Shown one piece after another: positions 7,691 to 10,557 of a DNA stretch of 10,557 nt; within the stretch, counting starts at the first letter, position 1, and each line of letters opens with the position of its first letter. Both the position numbers and the translations under genes were made by a program. Source of the stretch: Acidobacteria bacterium UBA6911 (GTDB taxonomy: Bacteria; Acidobacteriota; UBA6911); NCBI GenBank assembly GCA_002451015.1, contig DKBB01000048.1, forward strand, positions 1 through 10,557. Reading direction: 5' to 3'. The notes under the pieces are model-generated. The model was not told the DNA's origin. It was given only the letters and a program-made list of their open reading frames with translations, and searched no databases.

Positions 7691-7907
7691 ATTTCAGAAG
7701 CCGGGAATAGATCGCCAAGGAGCAAGCCCAGATATCTCAGACTGTACGGATGTAAGTCGATTGCATTGTGGGAACGTGTCTCGTGGTACCGAAAAGAAGG
7801 AAATGGAGGTGGAGGCACAACGGAAGATTGAACCCCAGAACCAATCTATAACAAAAGACAATTTGCTCGAAAGAAATATCACCGAGTCTATGTCTATCAG
7901 TAAGTGA
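7584..7907 (+). CDS. Small exported protein of unknown function, 107 residues
   Basis: ATG at 7584 follows a strong ribosome binding site (AGGGAGG, 7572-7578) 5 bases upstream and begins 21 bp after the caspase stop, so it is the last gene of the operon. Residues 1-22 or 1-24 form a signal peptide (MNKAALIMALGLLTCLGFGS, then QAFC). The mature part is short, polar and rich in Glu, Lys, Ser and Gln, with two Cys (54 and 62) that could pair outside the cytoplasm. The motif GSEKKEV (30-36) recurs as GTEKKEM (68-74), suggesting an internal repeat. I do not recognise a family. A related gene start follows the caspase pseudogene at 9996, so this small gene and the caspase appear to travel as a pair. 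A role as inhibitor, cofactor or substrate of the peptidase is inference. Confidence 0.75.
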   Translation: MNKAALIMALGLLTCLGFGSQAFCEDATSGSEKKEVFQKPGIDRQGASPDISDCTDVSRLHCGNVSRGTEKKEMEVEAQRKIEPQNQSITKDNLLERNITESMSISK

Positions 7908-8201
7908 ATTAGGCGCGCTATTACTTAGTCTGGCAACCTGGTAGAGTTCTCTCCTTGTTGAAAGAAGCAGGACCATGATCACGGAGCAGAAGATTATTGA
8001 GATCGAGGTGGGGTTCTGCGAGTTTTGACGGACGCGGAGAGTCCCTCGCCATCCCGGCGGGCGACTCTCAGAATTCAAGCTGCGCTTGCCTAGTGTGAGA
8101 CGCTGGATCTTGCTCTCACCCAGTCTTCCCAGACAGGGACCTCTGGCTGGTTTAGATAAGGTTCGGCGAGGCTGAAAATGAACCCGGAGGGTGTCCTGAG
8201 A
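7908..8201. other. Intergenic stretch with a hairpin and no recognisable gene
   Basis: About 290 bases between the operon end and the decayed IS3 element. No convincing coding frame is seen on the plus strand. A tiny frame at 7975-8028 (17 codons) has no good ribosome binding site. A long open frame on the minus strand (about 7737-8246) runs antisense across the small gene and has no domain. The main structure is the hairpin at 8037-8069. Confidence 0.4.
8037..8069. repeat. Strong hairpin, 14-bp stem
   Basis: GAGAGTCCCTCGCC (8037-8050) pairs with GGCGGGCGACTCTC (8056-8069) across a 5-base loop ATCCC, with one mismatch and one G-U pair. It lies 130 bp after the operon's last stop codon. It could act as a transcription terminator or RNA-stability element, but no T-run follows on either strand. 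A palindromic repeat unit or mobile-element end is the alternative. Confidence 0.5.
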
Positions 8202-8495
8202 GAACCGAGGTGGTCTTGAGAAGAGTGGAGCATAAGGCGGTTGCAATGCTCGCCACGCCTAGCATGAGCATCTGTCAGATCACCGCGGAACTGGGAATTG
8301 CGGCGGCGATGCCGATACCCCTGTGAATGGAAACGCGTAAATCATCGGCAGTATCGGACCCACGCCGGGGCTCGGGCAGAATTCTATGAATATAGCCGAA
8401 GCTGTCAAGGTCCCCGGTGGCGGCAGAAATTGTAGCGCCAGAAGGGACAGAAAGCAGTCTTAACTCAACCGTCCGTCGAAATGAAGTAGAAACCG
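8202..8495 (+). mobile_element. Decayed, internally deleted IS3-family element
   Basis: Two pieces of IS3-family transposase sit next to each other. Positions about 8202-8326 carry the helix-turn-helix part of OrfA: EPRWS, a TGA, EE, then after a frame change EHKAVAMLATPSMSICQITA followed by ELGIAA. This corresponds to the usual '..WSEEFK.KAV.ML.TPG.SI.QIA.ELGI'. Positions about 8328-8390 read VNHRQYRTHAGARAEFYEY, the end of OrfB ('L.HR.YRTRAEA.AEIFEYIE'). The middle of the element, including most of the DDE domain, is missing. A sequence near 8457-8490 (TTAACTCAACCGTCCGTCGA) resembles the right ends of such elements, which often carry 'AACT..ctGTCCG'. No intact frame remains, so it cannot supply transposase. 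It separates the peptidase operon from the lipoprotein gene. Exact ends are uncertain. Confidence 0.55.
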
Positions 8496-8558
8496 TGGAC
8501 TCGCAAGGTCCTCCGGCGAATGAGTAGCACAATGTATGTGTAACTGAAAGGAGTCAGT

Positions 8559-9563
8559 ATGGTAAGCAGATGGATGTTTATTATCACCTCCTTAGTAATT
8601 TCGCTCATGACTTCAGGCTGTGGATGGTGGAACACTGCTTATAGAAATTTTGAGGTTGATGATGGCTCTGGCGCCATGGTCGACATTAAGCAAAGGGCTA
8701 TCATTGTCTCAAAGGATCCAACGAGCAAAAAAACAGTCGTTTGCGCTGAGCCTAGCCCGGATGCGATGTCCGCTTATGCTGCGGAAGTTGCCGGGAAAGT
8801 GAATGCTTATGGAAAAGTGAATGCCGAACTGACTGGGGCGTTTCAGGAAAGTGCTGCTTATACTGGACTTCGAACTCAGAGTATCCAATTATTAAGAGAT
8901 GGCTTGTATCGCCTTTGTGAAGGATATATGAGCGGGGCACTCGATCAGCCAAGGTATGACACTTTAATGCGCCGTTACCAAAGATATATGGTTGCTCTAC
9001 TAGGGATTGAACAACTCACAGGGGCAATACGAGTTCCCCCTGTGGTCATCAATACAGAGGGAAGGGGAGAAACAGCAGCATCCATTTCTAAAATGAGGCA
9101 GGAAGCTGAAAGGATAGAATTGGAGCTTACGCAAAAGAAGAAAGAGAAGTCAGATCTTGAGGACAAAACAAAGGCTTTAGCTGATACCGATCCCCAAAAG
9201 GAGAAACTCACAAAACAGGTTGCTGTTCTTGCCCAACAAATCGCGAACCGCGAAACCGACCTGGCCAAAATAAACAAGTCGATTGAAAATGCTCATGGTT
9301 CGATAGTGAGTGGCTCTGCTAGTGCCATTGTTAGCCTGCCACCAAATCAAAATGAAAGAAGTGACGCCCACATTCAAGCGGTAGCGGGGGCTGTAGCAGA
9401 AATCGTGAATAATATTTTGAATACAGATGATACAGGCCAGCTTTGCTGGGCTTACCTCACAAGTAAAAAAGACGAATTAGACGAGGATGTTCGCCAAGCC
9501 TGTTTGAACTATGTGAATGCCAGTGGGATAGGGATGAGGGTAGCTCCGCCACCTGAAAACTAA
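8559..9563 (+). CDS. Lipoprotein with a long coiled coil, unknown function
   Basis: A 334-residue product with ATG at 8559 behind a clear ribosome binding site (AAAGGAG, 8547-8553). The N-terminus MVSRWMFIITSLVISLMTSG then Cys21 is a lipoprotein signal (lipobox TSGC), so the protein should be anchored to a membrane by Cys21. CAEPSPDA (residues 62-69) is a motif I recall from uncharacterised bacterial lipoproteins. It is followed by an Ala/Gly-rich helical region to about 100 and helices to about 155. Residues about 176-245 are a Lys/Glu-rich coiled coil (RIELELTQKKKEKSDLEDKT, then KLTKQVAVLAQQI). A C-terminal helical part holds Cys residues in GQLCWAY and RQACLNYV. It resembles the 1891 gene product in plan, with export signal, beta or mixed domain and coiled coil, though I see no clear sequence match. 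It is followed after 13 bp by the caspase pseudogene, as if it once headed its own caspase operon. Function unknown. Confidence 0.88.
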   Translation: MVSRWMFIITSLVISLMTSGCGWWNTAYRNFEVDDGSGAMVDIKQRAIIVSKDPTSKKTVVCAEPSPDAMSAYAAEVAGKVNAYGKVNAELTGAFQESAAYTGLRTQSIQLLRDGLYRLCEGYMSGALDQPRYDTLMRRYQRYMVALLGIEQLTGAIRVPPVVINTEGRGETAASISKMRQEAERIELELTQKKKEKSDLEDKTKALADTDPQKEKLTKQVAVLAQQIANRETDLAKINKSIENAHGSIVSGSASAIVSLPPNQNERSDAHIQAVAGAVAEIVNNILNTDDTGQLCWAYLTSKKDELDEDVRQACLNYVNASGIGMRVAPPPEN

Positions 9564-9576
9564 CACAGAAGGTGGT

Positions 9577-9974
9577 ACAGAACTTCCCAGCTGGTGAAGT
9601 GATAAGGCATTGACTTCAGTACCAAACACATTGATCAATGCCCTGATCAAGCCGGAGCATTCTGGTGGGTAGGTATTTACTGCGGCAACCGGCCGACCAG
9701 CTTTCAAAGGAGAACCCAACGAATGGGGAATTCACCAGGGTGGTCATTGAAGGATTCACTGGCGCGGTCGCCATCTTTGGCAATGATATTACTTCGGCTG
9801 CCATGGATACTTACGTTGATCAGACTGTGAAGGCACGGGTAAGCTACCAATAAATCCCAGGTGCTGCACAAAATGCAGCTCGGCTCTAATCCAGTTATCG
9901 CACGCCGAGTGCCTATGAGCGCGGCTAGAACCATTTCTTCTTTGAGTGAGGTGACTGACTGTCGGCCGTTTTAA
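9577..9974 (+). pseudogene. Decayed second copy of the WD40-caspase gene, 3' end only
   Basis: The sequence matches codons after Cys873 through the stop of the caspase gene at 4536-7562, so it lacks the propeller, His and Cys. Readable blocks are LTSVPNTLINALIKPEHSGG, VFTAATG, DQLSKENPTNGEFTRVVIEG, DITSAAMDTYVDQTVKARVS and the terminal DCRPF. Lesions visible against copy 1 are: the Trp905 codon TGG became TAG (9670-9672); a +1 insertion near 9692; a Gln codon became TAA (9851-9853); and 11 bases are missing near 9870. The final TAA (9972-9974) is kept. Positions 9577-9609 are only weakly similar, so the 5' border is approximate. Divergence is considerable, which indicates an old duplication or an acquired related copy rather than a recent one. 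Confidence 0.85.
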
Positions 9975-9995
9975 CATCAGAATAAAGAGGCGAAT

Positions 9996-10160
9996 ATGAA
10001 TAAGGCAGCATTGATATTGGCATTCAGTTTCTTGATATGCTTAGGTTGTGGGACGGAAAAGAAGCAAGAACAACACCCAAATATAGAAATGAAGAACCAC
10101 GGCCAGGCAGCGGTGGCAGAGGTGGCTCCGGTTGTTTGGACAGTTTCTGTCCGGTCATAA
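9996..10160 (+). pseudogene. Second small exported-protein gene, cut by an IS3-family element
   Basis: ATG at 9996 lies 21 bp after the stop of the caspase pseudogene, the same spacing as the intact pair at 7562/7584. The first residues MNKAALILAFSFLICLGCG match MNKAALIMALGLLTCLGFGS of the small operon gene. Here LGC at residue 18 makes a possible lipoprotein attachment site, although the -3 position is Cys rather than Leu. The sequence then reads GTEKKQEQHPNIE, like the GSEKKEV/GTEKKEM motif of copy 1. The frame continues for 54 codons, but the last few (about from TVSVRS) come from the IS end, so the natural C-terminus is lost. Its ribosome binding site is weaker (AAAGAGG, 9984-9990). Confidence 0.7.
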
Positions 10161-10557
10161 GTGGTGCCTGGCGCATGTGGCCTACGCGGCGACAGGCCGT
10201 GTCAGCCGGTGATCCTGATAGACATCTTCCGGTGTGCGCCCCTCCAACGCGCGATGCGGCCGGATCTCATTATAGAACGTCAGATAGCGTCCGAGCCCGT
10301 GCTGCGCGTCGCGAACGGTCTCATAGGCATGGAGATAGACCTCTTCATACTTGAGGCTCCGCCACAACCGTTCGACGAACACATTATCCCGCCAGCGTCC
10401 CGTCCCATCCATGCTGATCTGAATCCCGTGGTTGTTCAGGAGTCCCGTGAATTCCTGGCTGGTGAACTGACACCCTTGATCCGTGTTGAAGATCTCCGGA
10501 GGGCCATGCCGGGTGATGGCCTCTTGAACCGCCTCAAGACAGAAATCCGTCGTCAAC
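10133..10557 (-). mobile_element. IS3-family insertion sequence, one end inside the window
   Basis: Its orfB occupies the minus strand and runs off the right edge, so the visible part is the downstream (right) end of the element. The border lies near 10133-10138, where sequence like the small exported-protein gene changes to G+C-richer DNA starting TGTTTGGACAG. A perfect palindrome GGACAGTTTCTGTCC (10138-10152) marks this end. The matching inverted repeat and any target duplication lie outside the window. Confidence 0.75.
10182..10557 (-). CDS. IS3-family transposase OrfB, C-terminal part
   Basis: The last 125 codons of a DDE transposase that catalyses cut-and-paste or copy-out of the element. 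The frame is open to the window edge and ends at TAG (10184-10182). The second catalytic Asp is in EIFNTDQGCQFTS and the Glu in RDNVFVERLW, with exactly 35 residues between them, as required for the DD(35)E arrangement of IS3 elements. The tail YLTFYNEIRPHRALEGRTPE is typical of OrfB. The TTG at 10556 is an internal codon, not a start: the protein continues upstream with the first catalytic Asp out of view. It looks intact in the visible part. The IS3 subgroup is not assigned. It is a different lineage from the decayed element at 8202-8495. Confidence 0.93.
   Translation of the reverse strand, partial: LTTDFCLEAVQEAITRHGPPEIFNTDQGCQFTSQEFTGLLNNHGIQISMDGTGRWRDNVFVERLWRSLKYEEVYLHAYETVRDAQHGLGRYLTFYNEIRPHRALEGRTPEDVYQDHRLTRPVAA

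Noticed and set aside
1891..7907. Classification of the operon as a phage-defence caspase system
   Set aside because: The proteins carry export signals and no nucleic-acid or phage-sensing partner is present, so defence is not supported by the sequence.
7737..8246. Minus-strand open frame of 169 codons
   Set aside because: Runs antisense over the small exported-protein gene and the hairpin, rich in Arg/Pro/Leu as expected for a shadow frame, no domain.
8275..8532. Minus-strand open frame of 85 codons
   Set aside because: Antisense to the decayed IS3 element, whose plus-strand translation gives recognisable transposase pieces.
9665..9853. 62-codon frame as a separate small gene
   Set aside because: Its sequence is the caspase C-terminal part read between a frame change and a nonsense codon, so it is a piece of the pseudogene.
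1..10557. CRISPR array, tRNA or rRNA genes
   Set aside because: No regularly spaced repeats and no cloverleaf-like or ribosomal sequence were seen on either strand by eye.

Overview
Probably a chromosomal accessory region of a Gram-negative environmental bacterium. The taxon is not proven by anything here. Secreted WD40-caspases, clostripain-like peptidases and the left-end helix-turn-helix fragment together make me think of Nitrospirota, at low confidence. By eye, the two ends (about 1-1085 and 10133-10557) are richer in G+C than the middle (about 1500-9570). This fits an island of different origin set among mobile and backbone DNA.

Layout. Positions 1-1031 carry two minus-strand genes: the 5' part of an excisionase-type helix-turn-helix gene cut by the window edge, and an unrecognised 268-residue protein. 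Positions 1086-1496 have no convincing gene. Positions 1497-1880 are an open frame whose second half looks like the C-terminal end of a caspase-fold (C14) peptidase, probably a remnant. Its stop codon abuts the ribosome binding site of a compact plus-strand operon at 1891-7907. The operon encodes a secreted coiled-coil protein of unknown function, a clostripain-like C11 cysteine peptidase, a 1008-residue WD40-propeller/caspase-like C14 peptidase, and a small secreted protein. Gaps are 21-46 bp and every product starts with a Sec-type signal or hydrophobic anchor.

Positions 7908-8558 hold a strong hairpin and an internally deleted, decayed IS3-family element. Positions 8559-9563 encode a lipoprotein with a long coiled coil. 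Directly after it, 9577-10160 is a decayed second copy of the end of the WD40-caspase gene plus the start of the small secreted-protein gene, in the same order as at 7155-7690. That second small gene is cut by another IS3-family element, whose orfB runs off the right edge.

Working together (inference). Two unrelated-in-detail but same-clan (CD) cysteine peptidases, C11 and C14, are encoded side by side with helper-like coiled-coil, lipoprotein and small exported proteins, all predicted to act outside the cytoplasm. The remnants at both sides suggest the caspase module has been duplicated and lost repeatedly here. I do not recognise this combination as a named system.
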